Shown piece after piece: positions 24,318-32,048 of a stretch of 64,000 nt of DNA. Below the pieces are notes generated by a model, which saw only the letters and a program-made list of their open reading frames with translations, made no database searches and was not told where the DNA came from. Source of the stretch: Micromonospora_J zhanjiangensis (GTDB lineage: Bacteria > Actinomycetota > Actinomycetes > Mycobacteriales > Micromonosporaceae); the NCBI RefSeq assembly GCF_042650605.1, contig NZ_JBHSBN010000025.1:20795-84794 (forward strand), given 5' to 3'. Every line of letters begins with the position of its first letter. The first letter of the stretch is position 1. Made by a program: the position numbers and the translations under genes.

Positions 24318-24647
24318 ATGATCTTCATTACCGCGAGGTTCCGGGTGCTGCCCGAGTACGCCGACCGTTGGCCGGAGATCGCCGACGAGTTCACCCGGGC
24401 CACCCGCGCCGAACCCGGTTGCCTGTGGTTCCTCTGGTCCCGCAGCGTCGACGAGCCGACCGAGTACGTCCTGGTGGAGGCGTTCCGGGACGACGCGGCG
24501 GGCGCGGCACACGTCCAGTCCGACCACTTCCGGCGGGCCCGGCAGACCCTGCCGCCGCATCTCGCCGAGACGCCGCGGATCGTGAACACGACGGTGCCGC
24601 AGGACGACTGGTCACTGCTCGGCGAGATGGCCGTGCCGCAGCGCTGA
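24318..24647 (+). CDS. Antibiotic biosynthesis monooxygenase (ABM) family protein
   Basis: A 109-residue dimeric alpha/beta-barrel protein: MIFITARFRVLPEYADRWPEIADEF, then EPGCLWFLWSRSVDEP, then YVLVEAFRDDAAGAAHVQSDHF. This is the ABM/YgiN pattern of cofactor-free quinol oxygenases and stress-type oxygenases. The conserved His in HVQSDHF and Trp in the core support the fold. GGGAGG precedes the ATG. No biosynthetic partner is adjacent, so a housekeeping quinone-related role is as likely as secondary metabolism. Confidence 0.82.
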   Translation: MIFITARFRVLPEYADRWPEIADEFTRATRAEPGCLWFLWSRSVDEPTEYVLVEAFRDDAAGAAHVQSDHFRRARQTLPPHLAETPRIVNTTVPQDDWSLLGEMAVPQR

Positions 24648-24792
24648 CCACCACCCCGCGCCGCCCTGCGCGGCCAGCCCCTGAGCTGGCGTGACGTCGA
24701 TCATCGGGGTTGTTTCCGGGGCGGTCCCCGATGTGGGCGAGCGGCCGGGCGCGGGACGCTGGTGGCATCACATCGAGGGAGAGAAGGCCATC

Positions 24793-25065
24793 ATGAACAC
24801 CGTCCACGACTCGCTCCACCGGCAGGGCCTCACCCGGCCGCGCGCGGACCGGGTGCTCGGCGGGGTCTGCGCCGGACTGGGCCGCCGGTTCGGCATCGAC
24901 CCGTGGCCGGCCCGGCTGCTGTTCGTCCTCGTCCTGCTGGTGATCCCCGGCAGCCAGATCCTGATCTATCCGATCCTGTGGCTCCTCATGCCGTCCGAGG
25001 ATGTGGCCGTCACCGGCTCGTACACCACGCCGGGCCGGCCCACACCGCCCGGCCCGGCCGTCTGA
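24793..25065 (+). CDS. PspC-domain small membrane protein
   Basis: A 90-residue protein with a PspC domain. The hydrophilic part LTRPRADRVLGGVCAGLGRRFGIDPWPARLLF is followed by one strongly hydrophobic helix ending in PILWLLMPSE, the classic PspC terminus. Such proteins act in envelope stress responses. The ATG at 24793 has GAGAAGG upstream; the open frame begins earlier but without a ribosome site. A hairpin terminator follows. Confidence 0.87.
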   Translation: MNTVHDSLHRQGLTRPRADRVLGGVCAGLGRRFGIDPWPARLLFVLVLLVIPGSQILIYPILWLLMPSEDVAVTGSYTTPGRPTPPGPAV

Positions 25066-25084
25066 GCCGGCCACACCGACCGGG

Positions 25085-25116
25085 TGCGGGCAGATCGATC
25101 CTCTGATCTGCCCGCA
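25085..25116 (+). terminator. Hairpin terminator after the PspC gene
   Basis: A perfect 12-bp inverted repeat (TGCGGGCAGATC at 25085-25096, complement at 25105-25116) with an 8-nt loop lies 20 bp after the PspC stop, followed by TCATCA. It separates the GC-rich housekeeping genes from the lower-GC toxin-antitoxin pair. Confidence 0.75.
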
Positions 25117-25169
25117 TCATCACGTGCGGCCGGTCCCGTCAGTGATTCCCTCGTTGGCGAGTCAGCGAC

Positions 25170-25188
25170 ATAAGCCATGGTTTATAGT
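25170..25188 (+). promoter_or_regulatory. Operator and -10 box of the toxin-antitoxin operon
   Basis: ATAAGCCATGGTTTAT (25170-25185) is a 16-bp dyad with one mismatched pair. It overlaps the -10 hexamer TATAGT (25183-25188), which lies six bases before the toxin ATG. This layout fits autorepression by the XRE antitoxin and a leaderless transcript. No clear -35 box is seen. Confidence 0.55.
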
Positions 25189-25194
25189 CTGGGT

Positions 25195-25566
25195 ATGTGG
25201 GAGGTCGTGCTGGTCGCCTCGGTCGAGGAGTGGTTCCTCGACCTGTGCGAGTCTGATCCGATCAGCGCCAGTCGGGTAATGGAGGCGATCGACCACTTGG
25301 CGGAGGCTGGTCCCGGCCTCGGTCGGCCCATGGTTGATCGGATTCACGGCAGCCGGCTTCACAACTTGAAAGAGTTGCGGCCCGGTTCAGCCGGACGAAC
25401 GGAGATACGCCTCCTGTTCGTTTTCGACGTCGAGCGGGAGGCAGTGATCCTGGTCGCCGGAGACAAGGCTGGCCGATGGAGCCAGTGGTACCGGGAGAAC
25501 ATCCCAGTCGCAGAGAGCCGGTACGAGGAATACATGACCGAACGGAAGAGTGAGGAGTGGTCATGA
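25195..25566 (+). CDS. HigB/RelE-type toxin (phage Gp49-like)
   Basis: A 123-residue protein of the phage-derived Gp49-like / HigB family: WEVVLVASVEEWFLDLCE, then LGRPMVDRIHGSRLHNLKELRPG, then IRLLFVFDVEREAVILVAGDKAGRW. These toxins are ribosome-dependent mRNA endonucleases; the Arg/Lys-rich core (NLKELRPGSAGRTEIRLLF) is the expected catalytic face. The ATG at 25195 fits the -10 box; an earlier ATG at 25177 lies inside the operator and is rejected. The stop overlaps the antitoxin start (ATGA). GC content is lower than in neighbouring genes, suggesting transfer. Confidence 0.85.
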   Translation: MWEVVLVASVEEWFLDLCESDPISASRVMEAIDHLAEAGPGLGRPMVDRIHGSRLHNLKELRPGSAGRTEIRLLFVFDVEREAVILVAGDKAGRWSQWYRENIPVAESRYEEYMTERKSEEWS

Positions 25567-25892
25567 CCGGGGGCCGGTGGAGTGATGTTAAGGCTGAGGC
25601 GATGGCCCGACAGCCGTGGCTCGCCAGCGCGGAAGCCCAGGCGCAACGGGCCACGATCCGCGCAGAAAATCTTGGTCGCATCCGGGGACACGAGTTGGCC
25701 GAGATGCGCAAGTCGGCGGGGCTCACTCAGGCTGAAGTCGCCGTCGCGCTCGGGGTCAGCCAGGCCAGGATCTCCCAAATTGAGCATGGCCAGGTCGACA
25801 GCTTGGACACCTTGCGTGCGTACGCCGAGGCGCTGGGCGCCGAGGTTTCCATCGTCGTGTCCCGAGGTCCGCTCACTCTGCGAGTCGCCTGA
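25563..25892 (+). CDS. XRE-family antitoxin (HigA-type)
   Basis: A 109-residue protein whose C-terminal half is an XRE/Cro helix-turn-helix: LAEMRKSAGLTQAEVAVALGVSQARISQIEHG (split), followed by DTLRAYAEALGAEVSIVV. The N-terminal 40 residues (VKAEAMARQPWLASAEAQAQ) probably wrap the toxin. Gene order toxin-antitoxin and the four-base overlap are the HigBA arrangement. It should neutralise the toxin and repress the shared promoter at 25170. Confidence 0.87.
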   Translation: MTGGRWSDVKAEAMARQPWLASAEAQAQRATIRAENLGRIRGHELAEMRKSAGLTQAEVAVALGVSQARISQIEHGQVDSLDTLRAYAEALGAEVSIVVSRGPLTLRVA

Positions 25893-26296
25893 CGGAACGG
25901 CGGTCGGCCATAGTACCGCCGGACCACAGGCTCCGAGAGTTCCAGTGTGGACGGTCCGCGCGACCGGCCTCTTGGGACACTCAGGGCCGAACGCTTGTCG
26001 TGGCCGAGATATTGCTGAAAGTAGTCGGCGGCACCGTTGAACCGCTCCCACGCCCGGTTGCGTACCTGTAGCCAGAGAGGATGACCATCCGGGCGCGCTG
26101 GTCGGGCCGGCCGGTTGGGGATCCGACCACTCGGTGTCGTAGGAGGCAACGGGTGCGTCGTCGCACCAGGGACGACGCGCCGTCGGTTGAGGCCAACTCC
26201 GGCGCACCGACGTCCTCTCGATCGTCATGTCGCACCGTCGGCGGCGTCCGCGTACGCGGATCGAGTCCTGTCCGCGGTCCATCGAAGGAGAGGTGC
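25893..26296. other. 404-bp region without a clear gene
   Basis: No credible complete gene. On the minus strand, around 25985-26080, the reading NRAWERFNGAADYFQQYLG looks protein-like but has no plausible start and no family match that I recognise; it may be a remnant left with the nearby toxin-antitoxin insertion. The last part holds the promoter and ribosome site (GGAGAGG) of the repeat protein at 26297. Confidence 0.35.
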
Positions 26297-27205
26297 ATGG
26301 TCAGCCGTACGCAAAAACAGGGGATCGCGAAGGTCGCCGGCATCGGCATCGTCGCAGCGGTGATCGTCGGAGCCGGGCTGCACTTCGCGTCCGCCGGTGA
26401 GGTCGCCAAGGCGCCCGCGGGCAACAAGGTCGCGGCGGCCGGAGCCCAGACGGTGAACTGCCCGACGGTACGCGGCCGGTTCGCCAACATCCCGGCCCAG
26501 GCCAGCGCCGAGGTGGAGCGGAACCTCGCCCAACTCGACGAACAGATCGCCGAGGCCAACAACCGGCTGGCCCAACTCGCCGTCAACCCACAGGGCGGAC
26601 CGAACTTCATCCAGAACGCCATCCTCGGACCACTGAAGGACAAGCGCACAGCGGTACTGAACCGGATCGCCACCGCCATCGGCCGGGGCGACAACAACCG
26701 CCCCGACCCGCAACTCAACCTGGCCACCTGCGGCCTGAACGGCAACGCCGGAAACAACGGCAACGCGGGCAACAGCAACGCGGGGAACGCGGGCAACGGC
26801 AACGCGGGCAATGCCGGCAACGGCAACGCCGGCAACGCGGGCAACGGCAGTGCCGGTGCGGGTAACGGCAGTGCCGGTGCGGGTAACGGGGGCGCGGTGG
26901 CCGGGGCCCAGACGGTGAACTGCCCGACGGTACGCGGCCGGTTCGCCAACATCCCGGCCCAGGCCAGCGCCGAGGTGGAGCGGAACCTCGCCCAACTCGA
27001 CGAACAGATCGCCGAGGCCAACAACCGGCTGGCCCAACTCGCCGTCAACCCACAGGGCGGACCGAACTTCATCCAGAACGCCATCCTCGGACCACTGAAG
27101 GACAAGCGCACAGCGGTACTGAACCGGATCGCCACCGCCATCGGCCGGGGCGACAACAACCGCCCCGACCCGCAACTCAACCTGGCCACCTGCGGCCTGA
27201 ACTGA
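26297..27205 (+). CDS. Secreted or anchored protein with two identical domains joined by a Gly-Asn-Ala linker
   Basis: A 302-residue protein of unknown function. Residues 1-37 are a signal peptide or anchor (VAGIGIVAAVIVGAGLHFASA). Two copies of a 99-residue domain follow (about residues 50-148 and 204-302), identical in both protein and DNA. Each begins AQTVNCPTVRGRFANIPAQA and ends LATCGLN; two Cys per domain could form a disulfide, and the middle is amphipathic helix (EVERNLAQLDEQIAEANNRL). The linker is a run of GNAGN/GNGSAGA repeats. Paralogues normally have one domain, so this looks like a very recent internal duplication. ATG at 26297 with GGAGAGG six bases upstream. Confidence 0.8.
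   Translation: MVSRTQKQGIAKVAGIGIVAAVIVGAGLHFASAGEVAKAPAGNKVAAAGAQTVNCPTVRGRFANIPAQASAEVERNLAQLDEQIAEANNRLAQLAVNPQGGPNFIQNAILGPLKDKRTAVLNRIATAIGRGDNNRPDPQLNLATCGLNGNAGNNGNAGNSNAGNAGNGNAGNAGNGNAGNAGNGSAGAGNGSAGAGNGGAVAGAQTVNCPTVRGRFANIPAQASAEVERNLAQLDEQIAEANNRLAQLAVNPQGGPNFIQNAILGPLKDKRTAVLNRIATAIGRGDNNRPDPQLNLATCGLN
26444..26740 (+). repeat. 297-bp direct repeat, copy 1
   Basis: Base-for-base identical to 26906-27202 (offset 462 bp, in frame). It encodes the first two-cysteine domain of the duplicated-domain protein. Just outside the repeat the sequences differ immediately (A versus G at 26443/26905). Confidence 0.95.
26906..27202 (+). repeat. 297-bp direct repeat, copy 2
   Basis: Second identical copy. 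It ends at the last sense codon of the gene; copy 1 continues into the Gly-Asn-Ala linker instead of the stop codon. Confidence 0.95.
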
Positions 27206-27222
27206 GCACCACCGACGAGACC

Positions 27223-27261
27223 CGCGCCCGGCGGAGGGCCCCCACCCCTGCGCCGGGCGCG
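27223..27261. terminator. Hairpin terminator between convergent genes
   Basis: CGCGCCCGGCG (27223-27233) pairs perfectly with CGCCGGGCGCG (27251-27261) around a 17-nt loop. It lies 17 bp after the duplicated-domain gene and before the end of the convergent membrane protein gene. Confidence 0.65.
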
Positions 27262-27310
27262 ACCTCGGGTACCCGCTCCCGGTCGGTCGTCCGGCGCCAG
27301 CGCGGCGGCG

Positions 27311-27961
27311 CTACGCCCTGGTTGGCCGGCTCGACCACAACGCCGCGGCCAGCCAGCACAACCCCACCCCGAGCAGTACGCCGTGCCCGATCCGGGCCGC
27401 CGGCGGGGTGTAGAACTGCGGCAGGAACAGCACGAACCCGAGCGCGTACGGCACCCCGCTGAACCGGGGCAGTACGCCCGAGCGCCAGACCGCGACGGCG
27501 GTCAGCACCGCGCCCACCGCCAGCAGCACCAGCCCGAGACCGAAGGTGGTGGCCGCGACGGCGCCGAAGCGGACCGCCTCGGCCAGGCCCAGGACGTCGA
27601 GATTCTGCCCGGCGCCGGCCTTACCGGCGATGGCGTGCAGCGCGAAGTCCTCCGCGCCGAAGTAGGGCAGCGTCAGCCCCGCCCCGATCCAGGTGGTCAC
27701 CACGGCGGCCGAGGCGGACGACCCGGCCCGCCCGGTGCCCACCACGTGCCGCACGGAAAGTAGCCCCAGCGGCAGCAGGATGAAGCCGAGCATGGCGAAC
27801 AGGTGAGCGGCGACCCAGGCCCCGGAACTCATCGAGGCGATCGCCCCGTCCGTCGTGGACTCGTCGTGCCAGGGCCGCAGGGCCGGGTAGAGGACGAACA
27901 GGACGCCGGCGAGGGCGAACGCGGCGGCGCCCGACCGAGGGCGCGCGAAGGGACCGGACAT
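27311..27961 (-). CDS. Hypothetical six-helix membrane protein
   Basis: A 216-residue integral membrane protein with about six hydrophobic segments: AAAFALAGVLFVLYPAL, WVAAHLFAMLGFILLPLGLL, VVTTWIGAGLTLPYFGAEDFALH, a long central GLVLLAVGAVLTAVAVW, VPYALGFVLFLPQFY and GVLLGVGLCWLAAALW. The conserved-looking GAEDFALHAI sits at a membrane edge. No family could be assigned with confidence. A TetR-like dyad (28061-28075) lies about 100 bp upstream. The ATG at 27961 gives MSGPFARPRSG; a longer upstream extension is less likely. Confidence 0.7.
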   Translation of the reverse strand: MSGPFARPRSGAAAFALAGVLFVLYPALRPWHDESTTDGAIASMSSGAWVAAHLFAMLGFILLPLGLLSVRHVVGTGRAGSSASAAVVTTWIGAGLTLPYFGAEDFALHAIAGKAGAGQNLDVLGLAEAVRFGAVAATTFGLGLVLLAVGAVLTAVAVWRSGVLPRFSGVPYALGFVLFLPQFYTPPAARIGHGVLLGVGLCWLAAALWSSRPTRA

Positions 27962-28568
27962 GAGGATGCTCCAACGATCGAGGGGTGGGTGTGGACCGGC
28001 GATCACGCTGCGCGGGCCGATCGGACGGTCCGCGGATCAGCTAGACCCCATAGCCAAAAAGCTAATACTATTAGCCTGCCGTGTCAACCCGGCCACGGCG
28101 GCACCACCCGTCGTGCCAGCGCGGCGGGGCCGACCCACCCGGGCCGACATCGGCCCCATCCGATCGGCCGAGCGGATCCGGCACGGCCCGGCGAAAAACC
28201 TGTACGACGATACGAGGAATAATCGGCCGCTCCGGTGAACGGCAATGAGAAATGCCGCCCACCACCCTTTACCGAAATGATTCGGACCGCTCGACTCCGA
28301 TCCCCGGTGATATCCCCGGCATGACGGGGTCCGACCTCCATGTCAAGGTTGGCAGGCGTCCGGAGCACCGGAGCCACGCCACCGGCCCAATCCGTCATGA
28401 CCGGGCGGAAACCGACAGTGATGGCTTGTCACGTTCCGCTGTAACCGGTTTATTAGCGGCGATTGCCTCGGCCGTCCCGTTACAGGGCAATGGTCGAGAC
28501 ACGCCCACATGGCGAGCCGTCGATATTCACGCTTGGATGACGTTCCCAGCGAATTCGCGGAGGCTCGG
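27962..28568. other. 607-bp intergenic region upstream of the biosynthetic cluster
   Basis: No gene is supported. The region has noticeably lower GC around 28045-28075 and 28195-28275 (CGAGGAATAATCGG, CCTTTACCGAAATGATTCGG, TTTATTAGCGG). These suggest promoters for the divergent membrane protein and SARP genes. It contains the dyad at 28061-28075, listed separately. Confidence 0.4.
28061..28075. promoter_or_regulatory. TetR-like operator dyad GCTAATACTATTAGC
   Basis: A perfect 7-1-7 palindrome, AT-rich within a GC-rich context, about 100 bp upstream of the divergently read membrane protein gene (start 27961). It looks like an operator for a TetR- or MarR-type regulator. No such regulator gene is adjacent. 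Confidence 0.45.
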
Positions 28569-30413
28569 ATGCTGCAGCTGCTCCTCCTCGGTCCGGTCGA
28601 GGTCCTCGTGTCCGGACTGGCGGTATCGCTGTCCCCGCTGCAGCGGAACCTGCTCGCCGTCCTGGCGCTGGCCGACGGTGCCGTGGTCTCCACCGAGCGG
28701 CTCGTCGACGCGCTCTGGGGCGACCACTACCCTGCCGCGCCCCGGTCCCGGGTGCAGGGCCTGGTCTCCGAGATCCGCCGGAAGGTGGGGGCGGCGCTGG
28801 TCACCCGGCACCCCGGCTACCTGCTCGACCCGACCGCCTGCGACACCGATCTGCGCCGGCTGACCGATGCGGTGCGTCGGGCCCGGCGGGCCGACCTGCC
28901 CGGTAGCACCGTCGCCCACCTGCGGGACGCGCTGGCGCTGTGGCGGGGCGAACCGCTGGCCGGGGTCTGCGCGCCGGGCGTCGAGGTGGACCGCACCCGG
29001 TTGACCGAGTTACGGGTGGGGCTGCTGGAGGACCGCTTCGAGGCGGAGTTGAAGCTCGGTCAGCACTACGAGCTGGTCGCGGAACTGACCGCAACCGCGG
29101 CTGCGCACCCGTTGCGGGAGCGGCTGGCCGGTCAGCTCATGCGCGCGCTCTACCGGTGCAACCGGCAGGCCGACGCGCTGCGGGTCTACCAGACGCTCCG
29201 TGACCAGCTCGCCGAGGAGGTCGGCAGCGACCCGTGTCCGGACCTGCGCGGCCTGCACGCCACCATCCTGCGCGGCGATCCGGAACGACCGCCGACGCCC
29301 CCCGGCGCCGCCGGCCCGGCCCCGCGCCCCGCGTTGACGCCGGCCCAGCTGCCCGCCGGGGTCGGCCACTTCACCGGCCGGGACGGCGAGCTGCGGGCGC
29401 TGGACCGGGCGGCCACCGGCCACCACGACGAGCCCCGGGTGCTGATCGTCTCCGGGCTCGGCGGGTTGGGGAAGACGGCGTTGGTGGTGCGGTGGGCCCG
29501 CTCGGTCGCGCACCGCTTCACCGACGGGCAGATCTTCGTCGACCTGCACGGCCAGGATCCGGTCCGGACGTTGAGCGGGCGGGCCGCGCTCGGCGCCGTG
29601 CTGGTCGCGCTCGGCGTACCGCGGGGGGATCTGCCGGACGGCCTGGACGAACGGCAGGCGATCTACCGCACGCTGGTCAGTGGGCGACGGGTCCTGATCG
29701 TGGCGGACGACGCCCGCACGGCCGACCAACTGTTGCCGCTCGTCCCGCCGACCGGCGCCAGCCAGTTGGTGGCGACCAGCCGGCTGCGGCTGGCGGAGCT
29801 GGCCGCCCATCACGCGGTGCACGCGCTGCCCCTCGCGCCGCTGGACCCACGGGCCACCCACGACCTGCTGGAACGGATCGTCGGCGCCGAACGGTTACGC
29901 GATCCGGCCGCGTCCCGGGTGGTGAACTGGTGCGGCGGTTACCCGTTGGCGATCCGGCTGGTCGGTTCGAAGTTGGCCGCGCGACCGGGCCAGGAACTGG
30001 CGTCGTTCGCCGACGAACTCGTGGAGAGCGCGGACGACCTGCTCGTGGGCGACCTGCGCAGCGTCCACGCGGCGCTGGCCAGCGCGCACCGGTCGCTGAG
30101 CCCGGCGGCCGCCCACCTGTTCGGCCGGCTGGGTCTGGACCCCAACTCGGCGCGGTGCATCCACACCACCGTGCCGACCGCGGACGCGAGCGCCCGCCGG
30201 GTCCGCCGGCTGATCGACGAGTTGATCGCGGTCAACCTGGTCGCCGAGGCCGGACCGGACTGCTACCGGTTCCATGACCTGGTCTACCGGTTCGCCCGCG
30301 CCCGGGGGGCGGAGCTCGTCGACCAGGACCTGGTCGACGAGTGGATGCGGCACCGCCGTACGGCCGCGGTGGCGGCGGTCGCCTGTGGCGGATCCGCACC
30401 CGATCCGCAGTGA
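28569..30413 (+). CDS. SARP-family cluster activator with NB-ARC ATPase
   Basis: A 614-residue regulator with the AfsR layout: a winged-helix DNA-binding domain (LQLLLLGPVEVLVSGLAVSL ... RVQGLVSEIRRKVG), a BTAD (EDRFEAELKLGQHYELVAELT ... YRCNRQADALRVYQTLRDQL), then an NB-ARC ATPase with Walker A SGLGGLGKTAL and VLIVADDA. No TPR array follows. GGAGG lies four bases before the ATG. Two TTA codons (29010-29012 and 29895-29897) suggest bldA control. It precedes the adenylation-domain operon. Direct repeats of the SARP-binding type lie at its 3' end (30390) and before the convergent operon (40446), so it is the likely activator of both. Confidence 0.88.
   Translation: MLQLLLLGPVEVLVSGLAVSLSPLQRNLLAVLALADGAVVSTERLVDALWGDHYPAAPRSRVQGLVSEIRRKVGAALVTRHPGYLLDPTACDTDLRRLTDAVRRARRADLPGSTVAHLRDALALWRGEPLAGVCAPGVEVDRTRLTELRVGLLEDRFEAELKLGQHYELVAELTATAAAHPLRERLAGQLMRALYRCNRQADALRVYQTLRDQLAEEVGSDPCPDLRGLHATILRGDPERPPTPPGAAGPAPRPALTPAQLPAGVGHFTGRDGELRALDRAATGHHDEPRVLIVSGLGGLGKTALVVRWARSVAHRFTDGQIFVDLHGQDPVRTLSGRAALGAVLVALGVPRGDLPDGLDERQAIYRTLVSGRRVLIVADDARTADQLLPLVPPTGASQLVATSRLRLAELAAHHAVHALPLAPLDPRATHDLLERIVGAERLRDPAASRVVNWCGGYPLAIRLVGSKLAARPGQELASFADELVESADDLLVGDLRSVHAALASAHRSLSPAAAHLFGRLGLDPNSARCIHTTVPTADASARRVRRLIDELIAVNLVAEAGPDCYRFHDLVYRFARARGAELVDQDLVDEWMRHRRTAAVAAVACGGSAPDPQ
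30390..30409 (+). promoter_or_regulatory. 11-bp-phased direct repeats upstream of the A-domain operon
   Basis: GATCCGCA occurs at 30391 and again at 30402, exactly 11 bp apart. SARP proteins typically bind heptamer repeats with one-turn spacing next to a -10 box. The repeats lie inside the last codons of the SARP gene and about 75 bp before the A-domain gene. Closely related repeats occur at 40446-40478. Confidence 0.55.
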
Positions 30414-30479
30414 ATTCCGAGTCGTCGATGTGACCATTGCTCGCGTTCGTCTCCGGGGCCTACCAGGTGAGGTGGCATC

Positions 30480-32048
30480 ATCGAGAACCTCGTCGACGCG
30501 ATCCGCCACGCTGCCCGGGCGCGTCCGGACTCGCCGGCGGTCGTCCACAACGGGCGCACCATCAGCTACTCCCGATTGGTCGCCGCGGCGACCACGGTCG
30601 CCCACCGCCTGGGCCCCCGACCCGGGGTGGTGGCGGTGCCCGCGGGCCACGGGCCGGCCACCGTGGTCGGTCTGCTCGGCGTGTGGACCGCGGCTGGCAC
30701 GTACTGCCCGGTCGATCCCGGCTTCCCGCCGGCCCGGCGACGGTCGATGCTGACCGCGGTCGGCTGCCGAACCGCCCTCGGCGCCGCCGCCCTGGACGCC
30801 GCCCTGGACGCCACCCTGGACGCCACCCTGGAGCCGGCCGCCCCGGCAGGACCGGCAGACCCGGCGGGACCGGCGGAACCGGCCGACCTCGCCACAGCCG
30901 GCCTGACCGACACCGACCCGGACGCGCCGGCCTACATCCTGTTCACCTCCGGCTCCACCGGCCGACCCAAGCCCGTGGTCACTCCGCACCGGGCCATCGG
31001 CAGCGCGGTGCCCGCGCTGGGTACGGCGTTCGGCCTCACCGCCGCCGACCGGGTGCTGCAGTTCGCGTCGCTGAACTGGGACACCTGCTTCGAGGAGATC
31101 CTGCCCACGCTGACCACCGGCGCGACGGTGGTCTTCGACGACGAGGCGTACACCGGCTCGTTCCGCCGGTTCCTGCGGATGGTGGACCGGCAGCGGCTCA
31201 CGGTGCTGGACCTGCCCAGCGCGTACTGGCACGAGTTGGTGCGGCATCTGGTCGAGGAGCCGGCCGCGCTGCCGGACAGCCTCCGGCTGGTGGTGATCGG
31301 CGGAGAGGCGGTCAGCCCGGCGCGGCTGGCCGACTGGCGGCGCCTGGGCACCGACCGGATCCGGCTGCTGAACACGTACGGCTGCACGGAGACCACCCTG
31401 GTCACCCACGCCGCGGAGCTGCACGGCCCGCTGGCCGCCGGGACGACCGCATCCGCCGCCGGGACGACCGCGTCCGCCGGGCCGGTGCCGATCGGGCGGG
31501 CCCTGCCGCACGTCCGGGAACACGTCACGCCCGACGGTGAACTGCTGATCGGCGGGCCGGCGCTGGCCACCGGGTACCACGGCCTGCCGGCCGCCACGGC
31601 CGACCGGTTCACCACCCTGGACACCGGCGACGGGCCGCGCCGGTACTTCCGCACCGGTGACCGGGTCGAACGGCTGCCCGACGGCGCGCTGCTGCACCGG
31701 GGCCGGCTCGACCACGAGGTGAAGATCCGCGGGGTCCGGGTGGACCCGGGTGAGGTCGAGGCCCACCTGGCCGGCCACCCGGCGGTGGGCGCCGCCGCGG
31801 TGGTCGGGGTGGGCACGGCCGACCACGTCACGCTGGCCGCGTACGTGCTGCCGCTGCCGGGGACCGACACCGCCGGGCTGGCCCGCGAGCTGACCCGGTT
31901 CCTGCGCGACCGGGTTCCCGGGCACCTCGTACCCGGCCGGATCACCGTCGTGGCCGACCTCGCCTGGACGGCGAGCGGAAAGGTCGACCGGGCGGCGTCC
32001 CACCGCCGGCACACCACCGGGCACCATCCCAAGGAGGCAATCGCGTGA
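30480..32048 (+). CDS. Free-standing NRPS adenylation domain (non-canonical start)
   Basis: About 522 residues. It activates an amino acid as aminoacyl-AMP and loads it on a carrier protein. Core motifs: A3 LFTSGSTGRPKP (about residue 154), A4 NWDTCFEEI, A5 NTYGCTETT, A7 YFRTGDRVE, A8 RGRLDHEVKIRGVRVDPGEVE and A10 ASGKVDRAA. No C, TE or PCP domain is attached. The protein clearly begins near ENLVDAIRHAARARPDSPAV, yet no ATG/GTG/TTG exists there. The frame closes at TGA 30468-30470, and ATC codons at 30477 and 30480 follow GAGGTGGC, so ATC is the likely start; the first canonical start is TTG 30576, which removes 32 conserved residues. The stop overlaps the carrier gene. Confidence 0.87.
   Translation: MENLVDAIRHAARARPDSPAVVHNGRTISYSRLVAAATTVAHRLGPRPGVVAVPAGHGPATVVGLLGVWTAAGTYCPVDPGFPPARRRSMLTAVGCRTALGAAALDAALDATLDATLEPAAPAGPADPAGPAEPADLATAGLTDTDPDAPAYILFTSGSTGRPKPVVTPHRAIGSAVPALGTAFGLTAADRVLQFASLNWDTCFEEILPTLTTGATVVFDDEAYTGSFRRFLRMVDRQRLTVLDLPSAYWHELVRHLVEEPAALPDSLRLVVIGGEAVSPARLADWRRLGTDRIRLLNTYGCTETTLVTHAAELHGPLAAGTTASAAGTTASAGPVPIGRALPHVREHVTPDGELLIGGPALATGYHGLPAATADRFTTLDTGDGPRRYFRTGDRVERLPDGALLHRGRLDHEVKIRGVRVDPGEVEAHLAGHPAVGAAAVVGVGTADHVTLAAYVLPLPGTDTAGLARELTRFLRDRVPGHLVPGRITVVADLAWTASGKVDRAASHRRHTTGHHPKEAIA

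Noticed and set aside
25727..26149. 140-codon minus-strand frame overlapping the antitoxin gene
   Set aside because: It is antisense to a clear XRE antitoxin and starts at a TTG without ribosome site. Only the short NRAWERFNG-type stretch was kept as a note.
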